Of a stretch of 64,000 nt of DNA, positions 7,636 through 16,113 are shown one piece after another. Origin of the DNA: Pseudomonas_T sp032052615 (GTDB lineage Bacteria; Pseudomonadota; Gammaproteobacteria; Pseudomonadales; Pseudomonadaceae). The notes beneath the pieces are model-generated. The model saw only the letters and a program-made list of their open reading frames with translations, was not told the origin of the DNA and did no database searches. The first letter of the stretch is position 1, and the number at the start of each line of letters is the position of its first letter. The DNA lies in the NCBI GenBank assembly GCA_032052615.1, contig DAMBWF010000008.1:62001-126000 (forward strand), in the 5' to 3' direction. Made by a program: the position numbers and the translations under genes.

Positions 7636-8505
7636 TCATTTCCAGTCTTCCCGCTGGCGAATCAGGCCCTCCTGGGCCACCGAGGCCACCAGCCGCCCCT
7701 GGCGGTCGAAGATGCTGCCCCGGGAAAAGCCACGCCCGTTGCCGGCCCATGGGCTGTCCATGGCGTAGAGCAGCCACTCGTCGGCGCGCAGGTCGCCGTG
7801 GAACCACAGCGCATGGTCGAGGCTGGCCACCTGCATGAACTTCTGCCACACCGACACGCCGTGGGGGAGCATCGAGGTGGTCAGCAGGTTGAAGTCCGAG
7901 GCGTAGGCGAGGATGTACTGGTGAATGGCGGGGATCGCCGGCAACGTGCCGTCGGCGCGGAACCACACGTAGCGGGCCGGGCGGGTGCAGCCGGGGGTGA
8001 AGGGGTTTTCCACCGTCACCGGGCGGATCTCGATGGGCTTGTCGCTCACCGCCCGCTCGCGCATGCGCTCCGGCAGCTTGTCCACTACCTCCCGGGCCAG
8101 TTCGGTTTCCGAGCGAAGCCCCTCGGGGCCGGGGACGTCGGGCATCTCGATCTGGTGGTCGAAGCCGTCCTCGAAGGTCTGGAACGAGGCGCTGCAGGTG
8201 AAGATCGGCTGGCCCTTCTGGATCGCCGTGACCCGCCGGGTGGTGAAGCTGCCGCCGTCGCGCACCCGGTCGACCTGATAGACCACCGGCAGGCCGGCGT
8301 CGCCCGGACGCAGGAAATAGCCGTGCAGGGAGTGCACCGAGCGCGCCTCGTCCACCGTCTGGCTGGCGGCGGACAGGGACTGGCCCAGCACCTGACCGCC
8401 GAACAACTGGCGAAACCCCAGCTCCTGGCTGACGCCACGGAACAGGTTCTCCTCGATGGACTCCAGGCTCAACAGCGCGACCAGATCGTCCAATACATGA
8501 CTCAT
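7636..8505 (-). CDS. tesB: Acyl-CoA thioesterase II
   Basis: 289 residues, the usual TesB length. Double hot-dog thioesterase hydrolysing medium- to long-chain acyl-CoA in the cytoplasm. Diagnostic segments are LFGGQVLGQSL (N-terminal hot dog), VHSLHGYFLRPGD, and, in the second domain, LAYASDFNLL with the catalytic Asp and ASLDHALWFH. The C-terminal RGSIFDRQGRLVASVAQEG is typical. ATG 8505 gives the family N-terminus (MSHVLDDLVALLSLE); the frame remains open upstream but without similarity. An AGAGAGAT stretch before the ATG may act as ribosome-binding site. Apparently a single-gene unit. Confidence 0.95.
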   Translation of the reverse strand: MSHVLDDLVALLSLESIEENLFRGVSQELGFRQLFGGQVLGQSLSAASQTVDEARSVHSLHGYFLRPGDAGLPVVYQVDRVRDGGSFTTRRVTAIQKGQPIFTCSASFQTFEDGFDHQIEMPDVPGPEGLRSETELAREVVDKLPERMRERAVSDKPIEIRPVTVENPFTPGCTRPARYVWFRADGTLPAIPAIHQYILAYASDFNLLTTSMLPHGVSVWQKFMQVASLDHALWFHGDLRADEWLLYAMDSPWAGNGRGFSRGSIFDRQGRLVASVAQEGLIRQREDWK

Positions 8506-8671
8506 GACGGCATCTCTCTCCTTCGTCGTGACCGCCGCCCCGCGACAGCGGGCAACGGGCCGGGGCCGGCAGGGGACTCGGACGGAGACCCACTTCGCGC
8601 GGTCCGAAGGCGCCATGGTAATGGCTTTGCCGACGGCCCGCGCGTTCGCCGCCGAAACGCCCGGGCCGCGC

Positions 8672-9232
8672 TCAGCGCGGCGGCCACTCCTCGCGGCGCA
8701 GCCGGTACAGCACATGGCGGCGCAGCCAGTGGCCGGGAGGCAGGTGCGGGTGGTCGAAATCGTCCGCGGGGTCGCGGCGCATGCCGATGGCCTCCATCAC
8801 CCGCCGCGACGGCCGGTTGTCGACCGCCGTGTAGGCCACCACCTGCTCCAGCCCCAGCCGCTCGAAGCCGCAGGCCAGGGCGGCCCGCGCCGCCTCGCGG
8901 GCGAAACCCTGCCCCCAGTGGGCGCGGGCCAGGCGCCAGCCGATCTCCACCGCCGGACTGAAGTGGGCCTCGAAGCCCATGTACCCCAGCCCGGTGAAAC
9001 CAATGAAAGCGCCGTTGTCCTTGCGCTCCAGTGCCCACAGGCCGAAGCCGTGCTCGGCGAAATGGGCTTGGATGCGCGCGTAGGAGGCCTCGGTGCGCTC
9101 GGCGTCCTGGGGCGCCGGGAAATAGTGCATCACCTCGGGGTCGGCCGAGAGTTCGATGTAGAGCGGCAGGTCACCGCGTCGCCAGGTTCGCAGCCGCAGC
9201 CGCGCGGTTTCCAGTTCGATCGGTTCGGTCAT
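8672..9232 (-). CDS. GNAT family N-acetyltransferase (RimJ/RimL-like)
   Basis: 186 residues. The start IELETARLRLRTWRRGD is typical of RimJ/RimL-type GNATs. The acetyl-CoA pyrophosphate loop (R/Q-x-x-G-x-G/A) is HWGQGFAREAARAAL at about residues 115-130, and the following VVAYTAVDNRPSRRVMEAIGM matches motif B (N-x-x-S-x-x-x-x-x-G). Substrate unknown; close relatives are often annotated as ribosomal-protein or small-molecule acetyltransferases. It sits 166 bp upstream of tesB in the same orientation and is divergent from the deacetylase homologue, with 135 bp between starts. Confidence 0.85.
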   Translation of the reverse strand: MTEPIELETARLRLRTWRRGDLPLYIELSADPEVMHYFPAPQDAERTEASYARIQAHFAEHGFGLWALERKDNGAFIGFTGLGYMGFEAHFSPAVEIGWRLARAHWGQGFAREAARAALACGFERLGLEQVVAYTAVDNRPSRRVMEAIGMRRDPADDFDHPHLPPGHWLRRHVLYRLRREEWPPR

Positions 9233-9367
9233 GCCATCCCCTTGAGCGGCCCCGTCGCCGCCGCCATACTCCGGGCAGCGCCGAACGCGCTGCCCCTGCC
9301 TGAATCGGAAAACCGATCCGGCCTTCGAGTTCGATCCTCGCCGTCGCCACGGCCGCCGGAACCTGCC

Positions 9368-10294
9368 ATGCGCGTGCCGCTGATCTACCACGACGAGTAC
9401 AGCCCGCCCTTCCCCGCCGGGCACCGCTTCCCCATGGACAAATTCCGCCTGCTGCGGGACCACCTGGTGGACAGCGGCCTGGTCGCCGACGCGGCGCTGC
9501 TGCGGCCCGAGCCCTGCCCGGCGGAGGTGCTGGCCCTGGCCCACCGGCCGGCCTACATCCAGGCGTTCCTCGACGGGGCCCTGGACCGCGAGCAGCAGCG
9601 TCGCCTCGGCCTGCCGTGGAGCGAGGCCCTGGCGCGGCGCACCGTGCGCGCCGTGGGCGGCTCGCTGCTCACCGCCGAATGCGCCCTGCGCGATGGCATC
9701 GCCTGCCACCTGGCCGGCGGCACCCACCACGCCCACTACGACCACCCGGCCGGGTTCTGCATCTTCAACGACCTGGCGGTGGTCAGCCGCTACCTGCTGG
9801 ACAGCGGCCGGGTCCGGCGGGTGCTGATCTTCGACTGCGACGTGCACCAGGGCGACGGCACCGCGCGGCTGCTGGAGGACGTGCCCGACGCGGTGACCGT
9901 CTCCCTGCACTGCCAGACCAACTACCCGGCGCGCAAGGCGGCCAGCGACTGGGACATCCCGCTGCCCGCCGGCCTGGGGGACGCCGAGTACCTGCGGGTG
10001 GTGGACGACGCGCTGAACTACCTGCTGCCCCTCTACCAGCCGGACCTGGTGCTCTACGACGCCGGGGTCGACGTGCACCGGGACGACGCCCTGGGCTACC
10101 TCGACCTCAGCGACGCCGGCCTGGCCGCTCGCGACCGCGCCGTGCTGAGCCACTGCGTGGGCCGGGGCATCCCGGTGGCCGGGCTGATCGGCGGCGGCTA
10201 CGATCGCGACCGCCAGGCCCTGGCGCGACGCCACGGCATTCTCCACCACAGCGCCCAGGCGGTGGCCGACGCCTTGCTCGGCGGCGGCGCCTGA
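9368..10294 (+). CDS. Histone deacetylase superfamily protein, class IV (HDAC11)-like
   Basis: 308 residues. The start LIYHDEYSPPFPAGHRFPM is the usual HDAC-family opening. The His pair H120-H121 is in GGTHHAHYDHPAG, zinc ligands are in FDCDVHQGDGT, and the third zinc Asp is in YDAGVDVHRDDALG. A Gly-rich GLIGGGYDRD closes the site. The compact layout with FCIFNDLA resembles class IV enzymes rather than AcuC. Bacterial homologues deacetylate acetyl-lysine, acetylpolyamines or small amides; the substrate here is unknown. It is divergent from an acetyltransferase gene, which may be chance. Confidence 0.88.
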   Translation: MRVPLIYHDEYSPPFPAGHRFPMDKFRLLRDHLVDSGLVADAALLRPEPCPAEVLALAHRPAYIQAFLDGALDREQQRRLGLPWSEALARRTVRAVGGSLLTAECALRDGIACHLAGGTHHAHYDHPAGFCIFNDLAVVSRYLLDSGRVRRVLIFDCDVHQGDGTARLLEDVPDAVTVSLHCQTNYPARKAASDWDIPLPAGLGDAEYLRVVDDALNYLLPLYQPDLVLYDAGVDVHRDDALGYLDLSDAGLAARDRAVLSHCVGRGIPVAGLIGGGYDRDRQALARRHGILHHSAQAVADALLGGGA

Positions 10295-10344
10295 GGCGTC
10301 CGCCTCGGCTAGAATGCCGCTCCCCCGTCTTCACGCCGACCGCC

Positions 10345-11601
10345 ATGCCCATCGCCCCGCCCGCTCCCGCTTCCTCCACGCCCCGCGTCGCCATCGTCGG
10401 CGGCGGCCCCGCCGGGTTGATGGCCGCCGAGACCCTGGCCGAGGCGGGGGTGGCCGTGGATCTCTACGACGGCATGCCCTCGGTGGGACGCAAGTTCCTC
10501 CTGGCCGGGGTCGGCGGCATGAACATCACCCATTCCGAACCCCGCGAGGCGTTCCTCTCCCGCTACCGGGAGCGCCGCGACGAGGTGGCGGCGTTGCTCG
10601 CCGGCTTCGACGCCGACGCCCTACGAGCCTGGGTCCACGGGCTGGGCATCGAGACCTTCGTCGGCAGCTCGGGGCGGGTCTTTCCCACGGACATGAAGGC
10701 CGCGCCCCTGTTGCGGGCCTGGCTCAAGCGCCTGCGGGAACAAGGCGTGGCCTTGCATACCCGGCATCGCTGGCTCGGCTGGACGGCGGACGGCGCCCTG
10801 CGCCTGGCCACCCCGGAAGGCGAGCGCGCCCGCCGCGCCGACGCGGTGGTGCTGGCCCTGGGCGGCGGCAGTTGGCCACGTTTGGGGTCGGACGGCGCCT
10901 GGACCGGCCTGCTGGCCGGACGGGGCGTCGAGGTGGCACCCCTGCGGCCGGCCAACTGCGGCTTCGAGGTGGAGGGCTGGAGCCCGCTGCTGCGGGAGCG
11001 CTTCGCCGGCGCGCCGCTGAAATCGGTGGCCCTGGGCCTGGCCGGCGAGCCACCCCGGCGCGGCGAGTGCGTGATCACCGAACGAGGCGTGGAAGGCAGC
11101 CTGGTGTACGCGCTGTCCGCGCCGCTGCGGGAACGGATCGAGGCCGACGGCCGTGTCGAGGCGCGCCTCGACCTGCTGCCGGACCGCGCCTTGGACAGCG
11201 TTCGCGCCGCCCTGGCCAAGCCCCGGGGACGCCAGTCCATGGCCAGCCACCTGCGTCGCCACCTCGGCCTGGACGGGGCGAAGGCGGCCCTGCTGCGGGA
11301 ACTCGCTCCCGCCGAAGCCTTCGCCGAGCCGGCGCGCTTGGCGGCGGCGATCAAGGCGTTGCCCCTGGTCCTGGCGAGGCCGCGCCCCCTGGCCGAGGCC
11401 ATCAGCAGCGCCGGCGGCGTGCGCTTCGAGGCCCTGGACGAGGGCTCGATGCTGCGGGCGCTGCCCGGCGTGTTCTGCGCCGGGGAGATGCTCGACTGGG
11501 AAGCCCCCACTGGCGGCTACCTGCTCACCGCCTGTTTCGCCAGCGGGCGCCACGCCGGCCTCGGCGCGCTGGCCTGGCTACGCCGGGGGCCGGCCCGATA
11601 A
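10345..11601 (+). CDS. NAD(P)/FAD-dependent oxidoreductase, HI0933/TIGR03862-type flavoprotein
   Basis: 418 residues. The N-terminal Rossmann dinucleotide motif is VAIVGGGPAGLMAAETLAE (G19-G20-G21, G24). GRKFLLAGVGGMNITHSE is the HI0933-like family motif, and VLALGGGSWPRLGSDGAW and the C-terminal CAGEMLDWEAPTGGYLLTA with the second FAD contact agree with the PP_4765-type branch. Role is unknown; family members are annotated as putative flavoproteins related to BaiN. A -10-like TAGAAT lies at 10310-10315. ATG 10345 gives a short Ala/Pro leader before the Rossmann strand. Confidence 0.9.
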   Translation: MPIAPPAPASSTPRVAIVGGGPAGLMAAETLAEAGVAVDLYDGMPSVGRKFLLAGVGGMNITHSEPREAFLSRYRERRDEVAALLAGFDADALRAWVHGLGIETFVGSSGRVFPTDMKAAPLLRAWLKRLREQGVALHTRHRWLGWTADGALRLATPEGERARRADAVVLALGGGSWPRLGSDGAWTGLLAGRGVEVAPLRPANCGFEVEGWSPLLRERFAGAPLKSVALGLAGEPPRRGECVITERGVEGSLVYALSAPLRERIEADGRVEARLDLLPDRALDSVRAALAKPRGRQSMASHLRRHLGLDGAKAALLRELAPAEAFAEPARLAAAIKALPLVLARPRPLAEAISSAGGVRFEALDEGSMLRALPGVFCAGEMLDWEAPTGGYLLTACFASGRHAGLGALAWLRRGPAR

Positions 11602-11711
11602 CCGCTGGCCCGAGCGGGCTGGACGGCAGCGGCTATGCTTGCGGTAAGCTGACGCGGCGGTCGCCCGGTGCGCCGCCGCCCTCGTTCCCCGCGCACAGGT
11701 AGTCCCTCATC

Positions 11712-12737
11712 GTGATCCCCCTGCTGGTCTGCGACGATTCGAACATGGCGCGCAAGCAACTGATCCGCGCGCTACCGGCCGACTGGCCGGTCTCCATCAG
11801 CCAGGCGTCCAATGGCCAGGAAGCCCTCGCGGCGATCCGCCAGGGCCTCGGTCAGGTGATGCTGCTCGACCTCACCATGCCGGTCATGGACGGCTACCAG
11901 ACCCTCGCCGCGTTGCGCGAGGAAGGGTTGCCGTGCCGGGTGGTGGTGGTCTCCGGCGATGTCCAGGAAGAGGCGGTCCGCCGGGTCAAGGCCCTCGGCG
12001 CCCTGGCCTTCCTGAAGAAACCCGCCGACCCCGAGGCGCTGCGCGCCACCCTGGCGGACCTGGGCCTGCTCGACCTGCGGCCCCCGGCCCCCGCGCCCAC
12101 CACCGCGCCCGCGCCGGCGCGTCCCCCGCAGGACGCCCTGGACGGGCTGAAGGTGAACTTCCGCGACGCCCTGCGCGAAGTCACCAACGTGGCCATGGGC
12201 CGCGCCGCGGCGCTGCTGGCCAAGGTACTCGGCGTCTTCGTGCAGTTGCCGGTGCCCCAGGTCAATATCTTCGAGGTTAGCGAGCTGCACATGACCCTCA
12301 GCGACGCCCAGCGCGGCGAACGGCTGAGCGCCGCCTGTCAGGGCTTCATCGGCGACGGCATCGCCGGCGAGGCGCTGCTGCTGTTCCACGATTCCGAGGT
12401 GTCGGACATGGCGCGCCTGCTCAAGTGGCAGCCCAAGGACGACAACGAGACCTCGGAGATGCTGCTGGACCTTTCCAGCATCCTCATCGGCGCCTGTCTG
12501 TCGGGCATCTCCGAACAGATCGACGTGCGCTTCTCCCAGGGCCACCCGACCCTGCTCGGCCAGCACGCCTCCATCGAGCGGCTGATCCAGCTCAACCAGA
12601 AACGCTGGAAGAAGACCCTGGCGGTGGAGATCAGCTACAGCCTGGAAGGGGACCAGATCCACTTCGACCTGCTGCTGCTGTTCACCGAGGACTCGATCCG
12701 CCGCCTCACCCACAAGCTCAATTACCTGCTGAATTAG
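11712..12737 (+). CDS. Response regulator: CheY-like receiver fused to a CheC-type phosphatase domain
   Basis: 341 residues, GTG start. The receiver domain (1-120) has the acidic pair D8-D9, phospho-acceptor D53 in MLLDLTMPVMDG, and lysine in AFLKKPADP. A Pro/Ala-rich linker (121-143) leads to a CheC/CheX-like domain (about 145-341). Its first helix fits the phosphatase signature [D/S]-x3-E-x2-N-x22-P exactly: D152, E156, N159, P182. The second, symmetric helix (EMLLDLSSILIGACLSG) lacks the Asn, so one active site seems left. I infer that it dephosphorylates a receiver domain, perhaps its own. No chemotaxis genes are nearby. A TATGCT -10-like element is at 11634-11639. The next gene starts 12 bp downstream. 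Confidence 0.8.
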   Translation: MIPLLVCDDSNMARKQLIRALPADWPVSISQASNGQEALAAIRQGLGQVMLLDLTMPVMDGYQTLAALREEGLPCRVVVVSGDVQEEAVRRVKALGALAFLKKPADPEALRATLADLGLLDLRPPAPAPTTAPAPARPPQDALDGLKVNFRDALREVTNVAMGRAAALLAKVLGVFVQLPVPQVNIFEVSELHMTLSDAQRGERLSAACQGFIGDGIAGEALLLFHDSEVSDMARLLKWQPKDDNETSEMLLDLSSILIGACLSGISEQIDVRFSQGHPTLLGQHASIERLIQLNQKRWKKTLAVEISYSLEGDQIHFDLLLLFTEDSIRRLTHKLNYLLN

Positions 12738-12749
12738 ACGGTGGCCACC

Positions 12750-13202
12750 ATGCCCGCGCAAATCGACATCCAAGAAGTCCACTGGCTGCTGGACATCGTG
12801 CAGTGCATCGACGTGGGCGTGATCGTGCTGGACCGCCAGTACCGGGTCGAGGTGTGGAACAGCTTCATGGAGAACCACTCCGGCCTGGGCCCCGACGACG
12901 TGCATGGCAAGGTGCTCTTCGAGCTGTTCCCGGAGATCGACGAGGCTTGGCTGCGGCGCAAGGTGGACACCGTGGTGCAACTGGGCACCCGCGCCTTCAG
13001 CCTGTGGGAGCAGCGGCCCTATCTGGTGCATTTCAAGAACTACCAGCCGATCACCGGTCAGGAGGAGTTCATGTACCAGAACGTCACCCTGCTGCCCCTG
13101 GCGGCCGCCCAGGGCGTGGTGGAACACCTTTGCGTGGTGATCTACGACATGACCGCCGCCGCCACCCACAAGAAGCAGCTCGCCGCCCGCGACGCCGAGT
13201 GA
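12750..13202 (+). CDS. PAS-domain sensory protein, partner of the CheY-CheC regulator
   Basis: 150 residues, consisting almost entirely of one PAS fold: VIVLDRQYRVEVWNSFMENHSGL (first strands and helix), then GKVLFELFPEI, then the strands around NVTLLPLAA and HLCVVIYDMTA. No kinase, GGDEF or other output domain follows, so it must act by protein contact. The start was chosen at ATG 12750 with GGTGG five bases upstream; a GTG at 12741 would add three residues. It lies 12 bp after the CheY-CheC gene and both are surely one operon, so I infer that it senses a signal for that regulator or a partner diguanylate cyclase/kinase elsewhere. Confidence 0.8.
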   Translation: MPAQIDIQEVHWLLDIVQCIDVGVIVLDRQYRVEVWNSFMENHSGLGPDDVHGKVLFELFPEIDEAWLRRKVDTVVQLGTRAFSLWEQRPYLVHFKNYQPITGQEEFMYQNVTLLPLAAAQGVVEHLCVVIYDMTAAATHKKQLAARDAE

Positions 13203-13253
13203 GCCGCCAGCCGCGCCGCCCGGCGCGCCGTTCCGTCCCGAGCCGCGGGCGTC

Positions 13254-13262
13254 TGCTATAAG
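13254..13262 (+). promoter_or_regulatory. Possible extended -10 promoter of the beta-helix protein gene
   Basis: TGCTATAAG fits an extended -10 (TGn followed by TATAAG). No good -35 is visible. It lies about 140 bp before the ATG at 13403. Confidence 0.35.
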
Positions 13263-13402
13263 GCGAGGGGTGCCCTCGCCGCGATCCCCGGCATCCGCGA
13301 GGCCTCGCCTGTCGAGCCGCGCGCCGCGCGGCCGCTCTCGCGGAATCCGCGTCGTATCCGCCTCCACGCCCACCCCCGGCGATGCCGGCGAAGGAGTCGT
13401 CC

Positions 13403-14740
13403 ATGCGTTCTCTGCGTTCCCCCCTGCTCGTGCTCACCACCATGGCGTTCGTCACCAGCGCCCAGGCCACCGTCGAATGGCGGGTCACCCGCGAAGACGA
13501 TCACTACGACGGCGTCTGCGACGCCGACTGCTCGCTGCGGGACGCGATCACCGCCGCCAATGCCGGCGTCGGTGCGCAGCGCGTCCTGCTGGGGGCCGGC
13601 CATTACGCGCTGACCCTGCCGACGGAGAAGGACGACGAGGGCGCGATCCTCGACGAGGACGCCAACCTGAACGGCGACCTGGACGTGACCGGCGACATCG
13701 CCGTCCTCGGCGTCGGGGTCGGCCGCACAGTGGTCCAGGGCAGCGACAGCGCCCGCGACCGGCTCTTCGAGGTCAGGCCGGGCGGCCGCCTGCGCTTGCA
13801 GGACCTGAGCCTGGAGAAGGGCCATACCTCGTTTTATGGCGGCGCCCTGGAAAACCACGGCGAAGCCTTCCTGCGGCGGGTTGACTTCAAGGATAACTTC
13901 GGCTCGGCGGCCTTCGAACCCGGGGCCGGCGGGGCCATCGCCAACTTCGGGCGCATGGAGATCGACCAGGCGCGCTTCACCGATAACCACGCCTTCGCTG
14001 GCGAAGGGTATTTCGGTCACGGCGGTGCCCTCTACAACGCCGGCGACCTGAAGGTGCGCGACAGCCGCTTCGACGGCAACAGTACTTCCGACGACGACGA
14101 CTCCGGCTACGGCGGCGCCCTCTACAACCGGGGCACGCTGGAGGTGATTCGCAGCGCCTTCGTCGGCAATACCCTGTCGGTCTACGGCGAGGGCTCGGCC
14201 ATCGCCAACGACGGCGGCCGGCTGACCCTGAGCAACAGCACCCTCAGCGGCAACTCCGGCGACGTGGTGAGCAACGGCGTGCGCTACAGCCGCCAGCCCG
14301 GCGTGCCCCAGGCCACCCTCGTCCACGTCACCGTGGCGGCCAACGAAGGCTTCGGGGTCCGCAACCGGGGCGTGCTGGCCCTGCGCAACAGCATCCTCGC
14401 CGGCAACCGCGACGAAACCGGCGAGACCGTGCAGAACTGCCTCAACGAGGGCGCCTATCGCTACAGCGCCCGGGGGCTGCTGCTGGGCAGCGGCGCGGGT
14501 AACTGCACGGGCGAGGTGAACGTGGAGGACAGCCAGGTCTTCGTCGGCGTGCTCTATCCCCTGGCCGACAACGGCGGCTTCTCCCCCACACACGCCCTGC
14601 GCCCGCGCAGCCCGGCGGTAGACGCGGCCCTGGGCAACTGCCCGGCCCAGGACCAGCGTGGCAGCCTGCGGCCCCGGGATGGCGACGGCGACGGGGTGGC
14701 GGTCTGCGACCTGGGCGCCTACGAGCGCGCCAAGCCCTGA
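13403..14740 (+). CDS. Secreted right-handed beta-helix protein of the CSLREA/choice-of-anchor Q type
   Basis: 445 residues. A signal peptide (1-22, MRSLRSPLLVLTTMAFVTSA-QA) precedes the CSLRDAI motif, a variant of the CSLREA motif found at the start of many exported beta-helix proteins. The middle has repeated helix turns: GGALEN, GGAIANFG, GGALYNAG, GGALYNRG, each followed by a strand and an N-G-N turn. The end RGSLRPRDGDGDGVAVCDLGAYE is the characteristic C-terminal signature. Family proteins are cell-surface or secreted, with polysaccharide-binding or adhesive roles proposed; no catalytic residues can be assigned. It is a stand-alone gene. Confidence 0.82.
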   Translation: MRSLRSPLLVLTTMAFVTSAQATVEWRVTREDDHYDGVCDADCSLRDAITAANAGVGAQRVLLGAGHYALTLPTEKDDEGAILDEDANLNGDLDVTGDIAVLGVGVGRTVVQGSDSARDRLFEVRPGGRLRLQDLSLEKGHTSFYGGALENHGEAFLRRVDFKDNFGSAAFEPGAGGAIANFGRMEIDQARFTDNHAFAGEGYFGHGGALYNAGDLKVRDSRFDGNSTSDDDDSGYGGALYNRGTLEVIRSAFVGNTLSVYGEGSAIANDGGRLTLSNSTLSGNSGDVVSNGVRYSRQPGVPQATLVHVTVAANEGFGVRNRGVLALRNSILAGNRDETGETVQNCLNEGAYRYSARGLLLGSGAGNCTGEVNVEDSQVFVGVLYPLADNGGFSPTHALRPRSPAVDAALGNCPAQDQRGSLRPRDGDGDGVAVCDLGAYERAKP

Positions 14741-14756
14741 CGGAAAGAGGGCGTCG

Positions 14757-16079
14757 TCAGGCGCCCTTGCCGGGCTTGCGGCCGAAGCCCGGCGCCTTGC
14801 GCACCGCGCGGACCTTGGGCTTCTCGCCGTCGATCCAGCTCCCCAGGCGCGCCCCCGGCTTGCCGGCGGCGGCTTCCTTGGGTTTCTTCGGCTTCTTCGG
14901 TTTTTTCAGGACCTGCCCCCGGCCATCGGTGGCCGGCACCCGGTGGTCCGGCTCGAAACCGGACTCCTCGACGCGCTGGAGAGTTTGCCCGATCAGAACT
15001 TCGATGGCCGCCAGGGATTGCACCTCGTCGGCGCAGACCAGGGACAGCGCCTCGCCCGTGGCCCCGGCACGGCCGGTTCGGCCGATGCGGTGCACGTAGT
15101 CCTCGGCCACGATGGGCAGGTCGACGTTCACCACGCAGGGCAGGTCGTCGATGTCCAGGCCCCGCGCCGCCACGTCGGTGGCCACCAGCACCCGCACCTC
15201 GCCGGCCTTGAACCGTTGCAGCGCCCGCAAGCGCGCCGGCTGCGGCTTGTCGCCGTGGATCGAGTCGGCGGCGATACCGGCCCCCTGGATCTCCTCCATC
15301 AAGTGCTCGACCCCCTTGCGGGTCTTGGCGAAGGCCAGCACCTGCTCCCAGCCATGGCGGCGTAACAGGTGCAGGAACAGCTCGCCCTTGCGCTTCTTGT
15401 CCACCGGCACCAGCCAGTGGCGCACGCTGCTGGCCGCCGCGTTGCGGGGGCTGACTTCCACCGACAGCGGGTCCCGCAGCAGTTCGCCGGCCAGGGCGCG
15501 GATGGGGTCGGAGAAGGTGGCGGAGAACAGCAGCGTCTGGCGTTTCCTCGGCAGCGCGCTGAACAGCGCGTCCAGCTCCCGCGCGAAGCCCAGGTCGAGC
15601 ATGCGGTCGGCCTCGTCCAGTACCAGGACCTGCAACTGGCCGAACGTCACGGCGTTCTGCCGGTAGAGGTCCAGCAGCCGGCCCGGAGTGGCCACCAGCA
15701 CGTCGATGCCCTTGCGCAACTTCATCATTTGCGGGTTGATGCTCACCCCGCCGTACACCGCGTAGCTGCGCAGGGGCAGGTGCTGGCCATAGCCACGGAT
15801 GCTCTCGTGCACCTGCTCCGCCAGCTCGCGCGTGGGCACCAGCACCAGCGCGCGCACCGCGTTGCTGGCCACCGGCGGGCCCTCCAGGGTCAGCCGCTGC
15901 AACAGCGGCAGGGCGAACCCGGCGGTCTTGCCGGTGCCGGTCTGGGCCGCCGCCATCAGGTCGCGGCCCTTGAGCACGGCGGGGATGGCCGCCGCCTGCA
16001 CCGGCGACGGCGTCCGGTAGTCGAGGGCGTCGAGGGTGCGCAGCAGGGGGTCGATCAGGCCGAGTTCGGCGAACGTCAT
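14757..16079 (-). CDS. rhlE: DEAD-box ATP-dependent RNA helicase, RhlE type
   Basis: 440 residues. All DEAD-box motifs are present in order: Q motif (TPSPVQAAAIP), motif I AAQTGTGKT, Ia PTRELAEQ, Ib TPGRLLD, II DEAD, III SAT, IV AFAKTRKG, V ATDVAARGLDI, VI HRIGRTGRAG. A basic Lys/Pro tail (KKPKKPKKPKE) follows, as in RhlE proteins, which act in ribosome assembly and RNA turnover. ATG 16079 (MTFAELGL) matches the family start better than a TTG at 16088. Several rhlE paralogues exist in Pseudomonas, so the symbol is approximate. It lies 34 bp downstream of the DMT exporter gene in the same direction. Confidence 0.9.
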   Translation of the reverse strand: MTFAELGLIDPLLRTLDALDYRTPSPVQAAAIPAVLKGRDLMAAAQTGTGKTAGFALPLLQRLTLEGPPVASNAVRALVLVPTRELAEQVHESIRGYGQHLPLRSYAVYGGVSINPQMMKLRKGIDVLVATPGRLLDLYRQNAVTFGQLQVLVLDEADRMLDLGFARELDALFSALPRKRQTLLFSATFSDPIRALAGELLRDPLSVEVSPRNAAASSVRHWLVPVDKKRKGELFLHLLRRHGWEQVLAFAKTRKGVEHLMEEIQGAGIAADSIHGDKPQPARLRALQRFKAGEVRVLVATDVAARGLDIDDLPCVVNVDLPIVAEDYVHRIGRTGRAGATGEALSLVCADEVQSLAAIEVLIGQTLQRVEESGFEPDHRVPATDGRGQVLKKPKKPKKPKEAAAGKPGARLGSWIDGEKPKVRAVRKAPGFGRKPGKGA

Positions 16080-16113
16080 GAGGGGCAACCGGCGAAAAAA
16101 GAGAAGCGCCAGT

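Noticed and set aside
8511..9367. Large overlapping open frames on both strands around the GNAT and HDAC genes
   Set aside because: They are GC-driven shadows; only the GNAT (minus) and HDAC (plus) frames show family motifs.
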